A DNA stretch of 64,000 bases, taken from NCBI GenBank assembly GCA_033398695.1, contig CM065804.1, positions 50,623,501 through 50,687,500 of the forward strand, written 5' to 3'. A program made the position numbers and the translations under genes. Below are positions 1 to 10,224 of the stretch, in pieces. Origin of the DNA: Orobanche coerulescens (lineage: Eukaryota > Streptophyta > Magnoliopsida > Lamiales > Orobanchaceae). The notes under the pieces were generated by a model. That model was not told where the DNA came from. It was given only the letters and a program-made list of their open reading frames with translations, and did no database searches. The stretch's first letter is position 1, and each line of letters begins with the position of its first letter.

Positions 1-560
1 TTAGATTTGGCAACTTTTTGCCTTAACTTTACCTTTGCCTTTGTTCTCGAAGGACTTCCATTTGCTGACCATCAGCACGTGGCTTGATTTCTTCTTAATA
101 TTTTGCTCAGCCGTTTTAAACATCCGATGCAGCTCAGCAATATACTTCTCTATCTCATTCACATTATAGTTCATAATGAACCGACCAAAACTATCGGGCA
201 ATGAGTTTAGGATCACATTCGTGGAATGCTCCTTAGAAAGTGAAAAACCAAGCCTATCAAGATGATCAATATATCCTTTCATCTTGAGCACATGAACGCT
301 GAAAAATTTCCCCTCAACCATCTTGCGTGCATACAAGGCTTGAAATGTCTCATACCTCTCTTGCCTAGCATGCTTTGAGAAAGTTTTCTTGAGCTGAGCA
401 TTAAGCTGATAGGCTTACATTTCTTCCAGTTTTTTCTGAAGTTATGGATAAATGGTAGCCAGCATAAGACAACTGACATCAATGGAATAATCACATTGTT
501 TCTTCAATTTGTCTTTTGTTACTTTCTTAGCATAGTCAACACGCTCATAAGGAATTTTTT
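1..560 (-). pseudogene. Ty1/copia gag fragment (UBN2-type), broken and cut by the window edge
   Basis: Read on the minus strand, this is part of the capsid-like Gag of a plant copia retrotransposon, which packages element RNA in virus-like particles. The best preserved part (1-336) contains the family pattern of a helical 'GYIDHLDRLGF' stretch, then 'ILNSLPDSFGRFIMNYNVNE' and an 'ELHRMFKTAEQN' helix, as in the gag-polypeptide of LTR copia-type families. Upstream coding (about 337-560) continues the same similarity in shifted frames with stops, for example 'DVSCLMLATIYP' and 'KHARQERYETFQALYARKM'. The zinc knuckle and pol would lie left of base 1, so the fragment is truncated by the window. 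No LTR or PBS is visible on its 5' side, so it looks like a relic rather than an element end. The family call is confident; clade is not assignable. Confidence 0.8.
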
Positions 561-760
561 GCTCAAGAACATACAACTTTATTTCTTGCTTGAGAACTAT
601 TCTCAAGCTCCGGATTCATGTTATTTTGGACCAACTCTCGTAATCGCTGTTAGGAACCGCCGTTTTGGGGTTCCCGCACTTCCATTTCGTGTCATTGTTC
701 CCAAGTTTTGAGCTCTATTACGTTTATTCTCTTTCCGGGTCATTTTTCATCACTTTTTGG
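561..760. other. Unassigned spacer
   Basis: Between the copia gag relic and the GC-rich tract I see no coding similarity, LTR boundary or tandem repeat. Short open frames here have no recognisable domain. Confidence 0.4.
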
Positions 761-957
761 GGGCAAATAGTGTGCGCCGCGGCACAGGGGAGTGTGCACC
801 GCGGCACACACATCTTGCAGGACCATCCAGGCGCGGCTGTAGCGCGCACCGCATCCCACTGCTGGCCGGGCCGCAGCACCAAGTTAGAGCTGGGAGCTAT
901 TTTTCGGCCGCGGGCCGCGGCACACTCAGTCCGGGCCGCAGCACGCGAATCAGATCA
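761..957. repeat. GC-rich tract of degenerate CCGCGG-centred palindromes
   Basis: The tract contains repeated near-palindromes built on CCGCGG or GGCCGC, for example GTGCGCCGCGGCAC near 771, GCACCGCGGCACAC near 797, and GGCCGCGGGCCGCGGCAC near 905. It is far richer in CpG than its flanks. Its organisation resembles the palindrome clusters in the LTR promoters elsewhere in the window, but no TATA box follows closely, so its role is unclear. It may be the U3 remnant of a decayed LTR. Confidence 0.5.
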
Positions 958-1052
958 CCCTTTTTCAGCAGATTTTTGAGGAGAGAAGCTCACTTCATCC
1001 TCTTACTCATTCCTATGCATTCGTGGAATTTGTGATTTCTAGATGAAGACGT

Positions 1053-1260
1053 CGTACAGCCGTAAGTCATACAAGATACAGCCGTAAGAAGGAGGGTACG
1101 GCCGTATGATGTGAAGACTACGGCCATAGCATGCACACATTGGTTCAGGAGGTGTTGTCAATGAAGACAACTTACGGCTGTAAGTTTGGCAGGACACGGC
1201 CGTATGTGATGGTGTTGGTGTTCCGGAGATTTTTCGACGAAGTGTTGTTACAGCTGTAAG
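1053..1260. promoter_or_regulatory. Cluster of TACGGCCGTA-type palindromes
   Basis: At least seven copies of a degenerate palindrome occur in about 210 bp. TACGGCCGTA at 1097-1106 is a perfect 10-bp palindrome. Variants include CTTACGGCTGTAAG near 1170 and ACACGGCCGTATG across 1195-1205. The spacing is irregular, unlike a tandem satellite. It parallels the palindrome clusters upstream of TATA boxes in four LTR families of this window. Here no TATA box is seen because a CACTA-type fragment begins 14 bases later. A regulatory function is inferred, not shown. Confidence 0.45.
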
Positions 1261-1273
1261 GTAGTCCTAGTAC

Positions 1274-1392
1274 CACTACACAATATATGGCCTTCAACAA
1301 CATTTTTTTTGATGTTACAAGCAAAAGTGTAGCCTTAGATGCCTTAAAATTGGTCAAAATTGATTTAAGGCTACACATTTTTCTAACGTGAT
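1274..1392 (+). mobile_element. Terminal fragment of a CACTA transposon, same family as CACTA-2
   Basis: The fragment begins CACTACACAATATATGGCC and aligns by eye with the left end of CACTA-2 at 11488, which begins CACTACGCCATATATGGGC. The shared subterminal parts include 'gttacaagcaaaagtgtagcc' (about 1315-1336) and a later inverted 'ggctacac' about 40 bases on. No matching right end (TAGTG) with a 3-bp duplication was found nearby, so it is an orphan end or a very small deletion derivative. It shows that the CACTA-2 family has more than one copy here. Confidence 0.65.
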
Positions 1393-2250
1393 TATTCGAA
1401 GAACTGTGTATTCATTCAGGGATGTTTGTTCGTGGAAAGGATATTGTCTTCGGCTTTGAGGTAATTTAAGTATTGTTCAGTTATGAGGATAATTATTCTA
1501 CTGAATTATTGTATATGTTGTATGTTGAGGTTTTGTAGAATGAGATTCGTATTAGCTATTCGTTGAGGGATGTTGATCCCAGTACCATTGTTTGGTGTTG
1601 ATGATTGTGTTAATCGATCGTTGAGGGATGAGGATTCCAGGACTGTTGTGTAGAGACTATTTATCATGTTGATCCTTCTTTGGGGAATGTGATCCTAGGA
1701 TGGTTGTTTTGGATATTGTTGGGCGTGTCGATCTTTCATTATCCGTGTGTCCGTGTTCACTTTCGTGAGTCTTTTGATCCTTATTGGATATGTGATTCTT
1801 TGAGTTCCATTGTCATGTTGCATCGTGACATATCCGGAGTCATATCTACATGTCGATTGGTTATGTGTAGAATTTTCAGGGCGGGCATGTATAGTCATGT
1901 GTAGGTTCATTACCTTCACATTGAGCTATGCACACAAAATGTACTTCGTGAGACTGATTAGGTACAGGACCACACGTGTATTCGATCGATACCCATTGGT
2001 GGATTGTGCACAAATATATTTTTGGATTGGGCGTACTGTGACGTCCAACTTGAGACATAATGATTGGTCTTCCATACTCCATGTATGATTGGGTATGTTT
2101 GACGGTTTGCGACTGGTTGTTCATACACCTAAGGGGTATGTTCGACAGTCGGGTTGGTTTCCTTGAGATCCATTGTATGTGATTTGTACGTCGTTTTGAT
2201 AATTTAATTTTTCGAATATCTATCATTGTGGTTCTTTATTGATCTAGTTT
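1393..2250. other. Unassigned, probably inner part of a decayed gypsy LTR
   Basis: I recognise no protein domain. Short motifs recur, such as 'gttgagggatg' near 1563 and 1621. The sequence precedes a segment (2618-3404) that is clearly an LTR, so it may be the upstream part of the same LTR, but LTR2 of Gypsy-1 has no counterpart to it. Confidence 0.35.
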
Positions 2251-2475
2251 GGATTTTACCATATTGATGGTATTCTCGGTTGTTATTGGTCCATTGTTGA
2301 TCGTGTTGGAGCTTACCATGTGATGGTATTCTCGGTTATTTTTGATCTCTAGTTGATAATATTGGAGGTTATCATGTTGATGATATTCTCGGTTGTGTTT
2401 TGACCTTTGATTGGTCGTATTGCAGTTTATCTTGTCGATGATACTCTTGGTTGATGTTTTGGTTGATCATGGTTA
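2251..2475 (+). repeat. Four-unit tandem repeat, period about 57-60 bp
   Basis: Degenerate units begin near 2251, 2311, 2365 and 2422. Each carries a 'ttaccatgttgatggtat' core, then 'tctcggttgt', then 'ttgatcgtattgga'. Divergence between units is substantial, so this is an old minisatellite. It lies inside probable LTR sequence and has no coding potential. Confidence 0.6.
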
Positions 2476-2617
2476 TTGATCGTATGAGCATTTAGACTTT
2501 GCGTTTAAGTTTCGGGACATGTTGTCATTGATTTGGAGTAGTTGATCTACATATGCATTGTGTATTACTGGTTATCATCAGGATTGGTATTTGATTGTGC
2601 GATCCGACGGACAGGAT

Positions 2618-3404
2618 TTGGCACGAGTGGTTTACTGCACACTTATGAGTTATGATGATGTTTTGAGGATTCTTGGTATTGTTTGAATACAGTACAGATG
2701 GTTGTAGTTGAGTTCATTTTGTCATTTGAGAATGCGAAATGTGGATTATGGTAAGGATTGATTTGATATGGATTGCTATGGGTTGGTGAGGTTATGACGA
2801 TAAGATTTCGTTGGTAGTATTCTTACTATATTATTACATTGGTATGTAATTATTTATGACGATGTGATCGTTATCATTGTTGAGTATTGTGATTGACCCC
2901 GTCGTGGCTTTATTTTTAGGTACTCGGAGATCGAGCTAGTAGCGTTCGTGAAGGGATGAGATTCCCAGGTGGTACTGGTTGTGATATTATTTTTGGGAAC
3001 CGAGTATTTGACTAATTATTTTATTCCGCTGCAAATGTACATTTTGAATTGTTTTTATATCCATTGCGTGTGTATTTTAAAATGGCTTTTTGGTATTTTG
3101 CAAACTTGGGTTTATTTCGTAAAACCGATTCCCTAAACTCTTTTTATCGGTACGCATAAGCGGTGACTTAACGTACATTTTGAAGCTGTCGAGTTTTGGC
3201 ATTTTTGGCCTTGAATATTAAATGGTATTTTATAACGGTATTTGAGAACTATATTTTTGAAAAATTTTAATTATTCATAAAATATTACCGTCTCTGCCTC
3301 TTTGGCGTGTTTGAAATGATTGTGAAAATGATTTTTAGCCTTGTGGGTTCCGGCACGGGGCCCACAACACTGTAATATTCCCGGATGGTTTTGGGGGTGT
3401 TACA
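2618..3404 (+). repeat. 3' part of a gypsy LTR (LTR1, Gypsy-1 family)
   Basis: About 520 bp from 2618 match 4839-5362 closely, for example 'gtggattatggtaaggatt' and 'gaccccgtcgtggctttatt' in both. The segment ends with the canonical gypsy terminus GGGGGTGTTACA at 3393-3404, followed after five bases by a primer-binding site. Upstream of 2618 the two copies diverge abruptly, so one has an indel or they belong to subfamilies. The 5' end of this LTR cannot be located. Confidence 0.8.
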
Positions 3405-3797
3405 GAAGATGGTATCAGAGCTTTGGGTTTTGTGAAACCCGAGCATGTGTGTTATGTGGCTCTACCAGTACGGTAGTAGCGCAGCTTTTGAAAATGATTT
3501 TTCTGACCTTTAAGTCAAACCGATTTTTGGAGGTTCCAAAATTTTTGAGATATTTTCAAAATTGCTGTAATTGCAATATTGGTGTATGTTGGTATTGTGT
3601 TGGAACTTCGCATGGGAGTCGTATGCTAGTATCTCGGGAGAACATCAGCTTCACACACCTGTAAGTATATTGTTTTGGTTATTCGCTTGTGGCGAGGATT
3701 GATTGCGTTCGTGATGAGTTTGGAAATTTTGGTTGAGCTGTTGTTTCTGACAGGATTGCAAGTTTCGAGAACGAAACTTATTTTCAGGGGGGTAGTA
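3405..3797 (+). mobile_element. Tiny PBS-to-PPT internal region between two LTRs (deletion derivative)
   Basis: The primer-binding site TGGTATCAGAGC (3410-3421, complementary to initiator-Met tRNA) follows LTR1. Only about 390 bp later a polypurine tract, TTTTCAGGGGGGTAGTA (3781-3797), precedes the next LTR start TGTAATATCC at 3798. No gag or pol lies between. The arrangement LTR1 - short internal - LTR2 therefore looks like a non-autonomous or TRIM-like derivative, or the product of internal deletion, in tandem with Gypsy-1. The short open frames inside show no domain. Confidence 0.7.
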
Positions 3798-5362
3798 TGT
3801 AATATCCGTGTTTTCAGTATAAATTTTTCGCGTTATTTTATCTGAGATATACTGGATAGCTTGGTGTCTATACAGTATGGATAAAATAATTTGAGAAATG
3901 AGACAGTTGTCTTTGTATAATTAACGTGATTGGTTGACAGTTATAATTCAGGATATCGTGTATCAGGTTGTTTTTGTTTTGATATCGGGTATATCATATA
4001 GGAATATTATTAGGATGTGTATGCGTATTCAGTATGTTGAGACGATAGGCAGGAGCAGTTATATTTGGCTAAGTGCAGAAGCCATTACGTATGTTAATCT
4101 GAGGAGATTACGTACGTTAAGTTGGTAAGCATAACGTCTGTTACGTAGCATATGTTACGTACGTTATGAGAGGAATCGGACGTGGTCCAAGCTATGATCA
4201 ACGAGTGGGGCCTGTGTCAGCATCTTTCGGCGCAGATGTGGATAGGTGAGTCAACGAATGATTTAATGTACGCTATGATGCCAGTGTTACATACGTTAAA
4301 GGAGCAAGATATTTACGTACATTATGCGAGTTGTGTTACGTATGTAATGTTATCAGTTGATAAGAGCCGTAGCTTCTGGATTGAGGATAACGTACGTTAT
4401 TGTTATGTTATTACGTACGCTAATGGTGTGTTGCGTACATAAGTAGTTTGACATTATGTACGTAACTGAGTTACTATTGCAAGTCAACACCTGTATTACA
4501 TACGGCATGGGCCTTACATACGTAATCATGGAATGGTAATGAGGCAGTGACCTCTGGATCAGTATTACATACGCTATCAAAGAGGGGTAACGTACGTAAG
4601 GGTTGTTACATACGTTAAGTATGTCGTCTAACATACGTAACAATTGGAAGCCTATATATGTGAGACCTCCATCATTTCATGATTTTAGAGAGTTTCACTT
4701 CGTTTTTCGCCCTCCAGCCATTCGAGATAGATTTTTGGTTTTTCTAACTTGATTATGAGCTTGATGGCATGGTTTGGAGCTTGAGATATGAAGATATTGT
4801 TGATTCTTATGGTGTTTGATTGTGTTGTTCATCTTCAAGTGGTTTACTCCACACTTATGAGTTCTGATGATGTTTTAAGGATTCTTGGTATTGCTTGAAT
4901 ACAGTACATATGGTTGTAGTTGAGTTCATTTCGTCATTTGAGAACGCAAAATGTGGATTATGGTAAGGATTGATTTGATATGGATTGCTATGGGTTGGTG
5001 AGGTTATGACGGTAAGATTACGTTGGTAGTATTCATACTATATTATTACATTGGTATGTAATTATTATGATGATGTGATCGTTATCATTGTTGAGTATTG
5101 TGGCTGACCCCGTCGTGGCTTTATTTTTAGGTGCGCGGAGATCGATCTAGTAGCGATCGTGAAGGGATGAGCTTCCCGGGTGATACTGGTTGTGACATTA
5201 TTTTTGGGAACCGAGTATTTGACTAATTGTTTTATTCCGCCGCAAATATATATTTTGAACTGTGTTTATATCCGCTGCATGTGTATTTTAAAATGGCCTT
5301 TTGGTATTTTGCAAACTTGAGTTTATTTCGTAAAACTGATTCCCTAAACTATTTTTATAGGT
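3798..5362 (+). repeat. Gypsy-1 LTR2, 3'-truncated
   Basis: It starts TGTAATATCC directly after a polypurine tract and carries a palindrome cluster and TATA box. From 4839 it matches LTR1 at 2618 until about 5362. It lacks the final roughly 240 bp, including GGGGGTGTTACA, that LTR1 retains. The loss joins LTR directly to gag. Confidence 0.8.
4081..4660 (+). promoter_or_regulatory. ACGTACGT palindrome cluster and TATA box in the Gypsy-1 LTR
   Basis: More than a dozen copies of TTACGTACGTAA-like palindromes with a TACGTA core occur in about 550 bp, for example near 4106, 4154, 4392, 4413, 4590 and 4606. The last copy (around 4631) lies about 15 bases before a TATA box, CCTATATATG at 4651-4660. 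ACGT is the known core bound by plant bZIP factors. That these are binding sites is inference. The position defines the likely U3 promoter of the element. Confidence 0.6.
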
Positions 5363-5384
5363 ACAGACCGATGGCTGGGGGAGA

Positions 5385-6245
5385 TGCTGAAGGCTAGACC
5401 ACCATTATTCGATGGTTCGAGAGATAAACATATGAAGGACTGGATCTCCGAAATGGAGACTGCTTTCGAGGTAATCGGTTGCCCAGGGAACCAAAAGGTG
5501 CCACTGGGAATCAACCATCTCTGCGACACTGCAGCACGATGGTGGCAAACCTAAAAGCCGGAGGAAAGGGTAGTTGGGTGGATTGAGTTTTCCAAACTAT
5601 TGAGAGACGAGTATTGTCCCAGGTCAGCTCAAACTGATCGTGCACGGGTTTCATCAGTGCAGGACCACAGAACTTGCCGGTGCTAGAAATCATTCGAGCT
5701 TATAGGACCGAACTAATCTATGTCTCGTAGATGGATCCATCCGAAGATCAGCGAATCTGTCACCTTGCACAATGGTTGCCAGAAGATGTTCAACGTTATG
5801 CAGCTGGATTTCACTGCACAACTCTTAGGGCATATGAGGACATAGTCACGGCATATGCCGACACTGTCATTAGTTCTCACACCGAGCATAACCAGAAGAA
5901 GCAGAAGACGTCTAACCAGTCTGGGAGAACCAGTAGAATGAACTCGGGAACTAGGTTCTCCTCTAAATCAGCGGTTTCGTACCAACAGAAGGGCACATCC
6001 GACTGGTCCCTCCACCGGATCTGTTTCAATTGTGGCATAGCTGGACATACCATGAGTCAGTGTCGTAAAGTGGCTACGAAGTGTTTTTCATGAGAAAAGA
6101 GTGGGCATATGTCTCGCTACTGTTCGCCAGACAATTGCACACCAAATCCAGCTTCTCAGAGTCAGCAAGGTTCAGTACAGACATCCAGGGCACCCGACAC
6201 TTCCGACTATCGAGCTCCACCTTACCAAACTCAACCCCCACCATA
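5385..6245 (+). pseudogene. Gypsy-1 gag remnant with CCHC zinc knuckles
   Basis: This is the nucleocapsid/capsid precursor of a Ty3/gypsy element. The capsid part starts near 5391 with 'ARPPLFDGSRDKHMKDWI' and runs to a 'CDTAARWW' motif, typical of plant gypsy Gag (retrotransposon gag family). After several stops, 5731-6093 is open and includes 'DPSEDQRICHLAQWLPED' and a basic tail. A complete CCHC zinc knuckle is seen, C-FN-C-GIAG-H-TMSQ-C, near 6022-6062. A second knuckle is broken by a stop (TGA near 6091) before 'KSGHMSRYC'. Start and N-terminus are lost with the LTR-gag deletion, so translation could not begin normally. Confidence 0.85.
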
Positions 6246-6789
6246 CGATACCGTAAGTGGACGTGGGCGTGAGGGAGGCATTGCACCCTCCTCTGGGACA
6301 CTACCATCCCGTTTGTTTGAATTGAGGGCTACTAATGACCGAACCGCGCGTGCTCTCTCAAGTACACTTCTGGTTAATTCCCAACCTGTTAATGTACTGT
6401 TTGATACTTGAGCGACACACTTGTTTATATTTGTGTAATGTGTTAATCGTTTGAACCTTTCTTGTGTACCTTGTGAAACTTTTACCGTTAAGCTGCCTGA
6501 GGGTACCAGAGTTGGGGGTAATTTAAAAGTTCGAAACTGTCCGATCAGCATTGACGATCGGAGTTGGACAGCGAACCTCATGGTTTTCCCACTTCAGAAT
6601 GAAGATATCATTTTTGGTATGGACTGGATGACCCCACACAGGACGATATTAGATACCTATCACCTGACCATTTCCATTATGATAATCAGGGGTCGAGAAC
6701 ACTTCAGTACTAAAGGGTCTCTCATCCTCCTTACAATTGGAGTATCTTGTGACACTCGAGAAACGTATTACTAGTGTTATGTTCTTTAG
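6246..6789 (+). pseudogene. Gypsy-1 aspartic protease remnant
   Basis: This is the retropepsin that cleaves the polyprotein. The active-site stretch reads 'PVNVLFDT' then a stop codon (TGA, 6409-6411) then 'ATHLF', so the glycine of the D-T-G triad is replaced by a stop. Downstream 'FTVKLPEGTRVGG', 'NCPISIDDRSW' and 'DIIFGMDWM' match the plant gypsy protease C-terminal region (RVP_2 type). A further stop before 6451 splits it. The residues that remain place it confidently in the family, but it cannot be active. Confidence 0.8.
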
Positions 6790-8110
6790 GAGGATACATC
6801 ACAACTATCGGTTGTTAATATTCCCATGGCGAGCGAATTTCCAAATGTCTTTCCCGATGAATTACCAGGATTGACGCCACGACGGGAGGTTGATCTCTCA
6901 ATTGAGCTTGAGCCGGGAACGACGCCTATCTCCAAAGCACCATACAGGATGGCACCAGCTGAAATGAAGATATTAAAAATACAACTCGAAAAATTGTTAA
7001 AGAAGGGACTGATCCGTCTGAGTACTTCACTGTGGGGTGCGCTGGTCTTTTTTGTGAAGAAAAAGGACAACTCCCTACGCCTGTGTATCGTTTACAGGGA
7101 TCTAAATAAAGTCACTATCAAGAATCATTATCCACTTCCAAGTATTGATGATCTATTGGATCAATTACAGGGGGCGACTGTGTTCTCACAAATCAATTTA
7201 CGGTCCTGGTATCACCAATTGAGGATTCGGGAGGAGGATATTCCAAAGACTGCATTTCGATCAATATAGAGACACTATGAGTACATGGTGGTGTCGTTCG
7301 GCTTAACTAATGCCCCAGCTATTTTTATGGAATTGATGAACAAGGTTCTGAAAGATTTTCTCGATAAATATGTGGTGTTTTTTATTGATGACATTTTAAT
7401 CTAATCCCCGAGCCGACAGGAGCATGAGGAACACTTGAGGCAGATGTTAAGTGTTTTGAGGCAACATCAACTCTATGAAAAACTTTCTAAATGCAAGTTC
7501 TGGATGCAAGAGGTGAACTTTCTGGGACATGTTATTTCAGCAAAAGGTGTCAAGGTAGATCCGCAAAAGATCGAGACAGCGATGAGTTGGGAACCACTAA
7601 AGAACGTCAAAGAAGTAAGGAGTTTTTTGGGATTGGAAGGTTAAGAGTACCAAGTTTATCTGGAAAACGGATTGTCAGGAGAGCTTCGATCAACTAAAAA
7701 GGAGACTGACTACCGTTCCAGTTTTAGTATTACCATAGGGCACGGAAGGATTCGTAATATCAACAGATGCATCTAAACATGGACTAGGATGTGTCTTCAT
7801 GCAAAACAACAGAGTTATTGCATACGCCTCTCGAAAACATAAGTCGTACGAGGTGAACTACCCGACGCATGAATTGGAACTGGCTGCAGTGGTCTACGCT
7901 CTAAAGATCTGGAGACATTACCTTTACGGGGTTACCTGTAAGATTTTTACGGACCACAAGATTTTAAAATACATTTTCACCCAAAGAGAGTTAAACATGA
8001 GGCATATACGTTGGCTAGAGCTAATCAAGGATTTTGATGTGGAGATTTTATATCACCCTGGGAAGGCCAACGTCGTAGCAGATGCACTTAGTCTGAGGAC
8101 TTCGCAATAG
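6790..8110 (+). pseudogene. Gypsy-1 reverse transcriptase and RNase H remnant
   Basis: The RT starts after '[20 protein letters not shown]'. It continues with '[20 protein letters not shown]', '[14 protein letters not shown]' and '[17 protein letters not shown]', followed by a stop near 7267. The catalytic box is FIDD (near 7382), a variant of YxDD common in plant gypsy RTs, and it is followed by a stop. The thumb region '[17 protein letters not shown]' and 'VRSFLGLEG' is open at 7435-7644. RNase H resumes at about 7750 with '[15 protein letters not shown]', '[20 protein letters not shown]' and 'NVVADALS', open at 7799-8110. At least four stops and frame changes make it a pseudogene. Confidence 0.88.
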
Positions 8111-9041
8111 ATGATGCTATACGGTTTAACGGTACAATCGAAACTGCAACAGGACCTCAGGAGAAATGGTATTGACGTATGGATACAACACTGCCAAGGA
8201 GAGTTGTGCTTAATTAATTTTCTTTCATCCTTGCTAGATGAGATACGTCTAGCACAGATGGAACACCCCAAACTACGTGCGATCGATGCAAGGGCCGAGG
8301 GGGGAGTTATTTCAGACTACCAGATCCAAGGGAGTTTGGTGAGATTTAAGAACAAGATATGTAACCCACCAACTGACGAGCTAAAGCAAACTATACTGAC
8401 GGAAGCTCACTCTACTCCTTATTCTGCGCATCCCGGGGCGAGCAAAATGTACAAGGATCTGCGATAGAGCTTTTGGTGGAAAAACATGAAGCAGGAAGTA
8501 GCAAGATTCATTGCTCGATGTATGATGTGTCAACAAGTGATGATCGAACGCCACAGACCGGCTAGAATCATACATCCCTTGCCCATTCCGGAATGGAAAT
8601 GGGAGAGCATATCAATGGATTTTGTCACCAAGCTACCAGTGTCGACGGGAGGTAAGGACACGATATGGGTCATTGTAGAGCGACGAAGTCAGCACATTTC
8701 ATTTTGATCCAGGAGACTACCGGAATAGAGCAGTTGACCGCTATCTTTATCCGGGAAGTCGTGAGACTACATGGCGTTCCCTCAGCAATCATATCAGATA
8801 GAGACACCAGGTACGTGTCCCGCTTCTGGAAAGCTGTCCATAAGGGTATGGGTACTCAGCTACATTTCAGCACAGCCTATCACCCTCAAACAGACGGATA
8901 AACAGAACATACGATACAGACCCTGGAGGATATGTTGAGAGCATGTGTACTCGATTGGGCAAAGACTGGGTTAAACATCTCGGCTTAGCGGAGTTTTCAT
9001 ACAACAACAGTTGGCATGCAAGCATAGGCATGGCACCCTTC
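8111..9041 (+). pseudogene. Gypsy-1 integrase remnant, cut by Copia-A
   Basis: Integrase inserts the cDNA. The HHCC zinc-binding module is visible: His in 'AHSTPYSAHPGASKMYKDL', a stop near 8465, then 'ARCMMCQQV'. The catalytic core shows the first Asp in 'SMDFVTKLP' and, after a frameshift near 8690, the second Asp in 'SDRDTRYVSRFW'. Then come 'YHPQTDG', a stop, and 'IQTLEDMLRAC' with the Glu position nearby. The reading ends at 9041, where the Copia-A LTR begins inside the conserved segment that follows. The C-terminal part and any chromodomain would lie outside the window. Confidence 0.85.
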
Positions 9042-9271
9042 TGTTGACTCAAAGTATTTTGATGATGATTATATTCAAAACATTTAAACAAAATCTATCT
9101 CATCGAGCTGTTACATTGAAGGAAAATTCCGTTCCTAGCGCACGCTACAGACTGAATGGTAGCGCACGCTATCGTGGGCACGTCATCTGCAGTCAGGCCA
9201 GTAATCTGCAGTCAAGTTGGAGTCACCTGATGGATAGCGCACTCAAAGCATATAATATCAGCGCATGCTAA
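9042..9271 (+). repeat. Copia-A 5' LTR, left piece
   Basis: It starts TG at 9042 and contains the first palindromes of the cluster, TAGCGCACGCTA at 9157 and neighbouring copies. It is cut by CACTA-1. The last three bases, TAA (9269-9271), are duplicated at 52110-52112. Copies of the same palindrome continue directly on the far side of CACTA-1, which confirms that the two pieces belong together. Confidence 0.85.
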
Positions 9272-9490
9272 CAGTACTACAAATCATGGCAAAGGAACCA
9301 ATAATAAGAAATCACTTTTGTGAGGGAAGGGGTCTTTTATTAAAAGAAACCTTTTATCCCAAATAAGGGGTCTCTTATACATGTATATAAGAAACCTCTT
9401 CTAAAGAAGAGTGGTTTCTTATTTATTTCTATAAATTTATTAAGATGTAAGGAACCACTTTTTAGGAAGAGAGGTTTCTTATATTTTTTA
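9272..9490. repeat. CACTA-1 left terminal and subterminal repeats
   Basis: After the terminal inverted repeat come several direct and inverted copies of a motif like AAGAAACC(C/T)CTTTT or its complement AAAAGGGGTCTCTT, for example near 9329, 9351, 9377, 9402 and 9450. Subterminal repeat arrays are known transposase-binding regions in En/Spm elements. The same motif recurs at the right end (51790-52100). Confidence 0.75.
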
Positions 9491-9829
9491 ATTAATAAAT
9501 CAAAATTACCAAATAAGCATGCCAATTTGAGTTAAATTAATAATTACTAAATTACAACTACAATAAAAAAGGCAGAAAATAAAAAAAGAAAATAAAAGGA
9601 AAAAACATACGGGGAAGACATTTCCTTCCACCCTAATTACTTTCCTCCCCCACAGCCACACCCCGCGCTATTCTCCCGCAAAATCCAAATCGCCCTTCAG
9701 AAAAAAAAAAAACCACCGTGCAAGCTGCAATCCGCCGCAAACCGCCGCATACCTTCGCAATCTGCCGCAATCCTCCGCCATACCGACGGTATTGATTATT
9801 TTCATCTCTTTTAATTTCATCTGGTACAT
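9491..9829. other. CACTA-1 internal non-coding region with CCGCCGCAA repeats
   Basis: The AT-rich start passes into a short tract with repeated 'cgccgcaa/cgcaatc' units (about 9725-9780). No domain is recognisable. It could be the promoter or 5' leader of CACTA-1 or of a captured gene. Confidence 0.35.
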
Positions 9830-9864
9830 GTGTGTGTGGGACTGTGTGTGTGTTGGTGCCTGTA

Positions 9865-9902
<38 letters not shown>

Positions 9903-9990
9903 TGTGTGAATGTGTGCTGGTGCCTGTGTGTATCTGTGAATGTGTGTGCTGGTGCCTGCTTGTGTGTGTGTGTGTGTGTGTGAATATGTG
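9830..9990. repeat. Compound (TG)n/(TC)n microsatellite
   Basis: Interrupted TG runs flank a pure TC run (about 9870-9886), with 'tggtgcctgt' spacers repeated three times. The apparent open frames on both strands are simple-sequence artefacts. Confidence 0.85.
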
Positions 9991-10224
9991 TGTTGGTAGA
10001 AAATATTGATCTATTGTTTTGGCATTTGTTTGGAATTGTGAACCAATTCGGGACAATTTTATTTCAAATGTTTGGAAGTCTTGTGTTGAAATTTTTTTTG
10101 CGTATTTGGAGGCAGATCCAATATCAGCATCCATGAACATCGATCTATTGTTTTGGTATAAGTTACACTTTTGTGTTGAAAATATCAGCTTTGCCAGTCA
10201 TCTACACCTTAAGAGAAATGTATT

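Larger units (their letters stand above)
3798..9041 (+). mobile_element. Gypsy-1: decayed Ty3/gypsy (probable Tekay/Del-type) element interrupted by Copia-A
   Basis: The order is LTR2 (3798-5362), gag, protease, reverse transcriptase, RNase H and integrase up to 9041. There the Copia-A LTR begins inside the integrase reading at a conserved Trp-His-Ala-Ser-Ile-containing stretch. The LTR starts TGTAATATCCG, the same terminus used by LARD-1 and Gypsy-2 of this window. LTR2 lacks its 3' end and PBS, because LTR sequence stops near 5362 and gag follows at once. Many in-frame stops and frameshifts make it non-functional. The rest of integrase and the 3' LTR would lie beyond the right window edge, past Copia-A and Copia-B. 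The five bases before Copia-A are CCTTC. Confidence 0.85.

Noticed and set aside
1876..2226. Open frames on both strands near 1.7-2.2 kb
   Set aside because: They overlap each other on opposite strands within probable LTR sequence and show no domain.
9792..10140. Open frames on both strands near the TG/TC repeat
   Set aside because: Simple-sequence translation only. The plus-strand frame 10019-10228 has no recognisable similarity.
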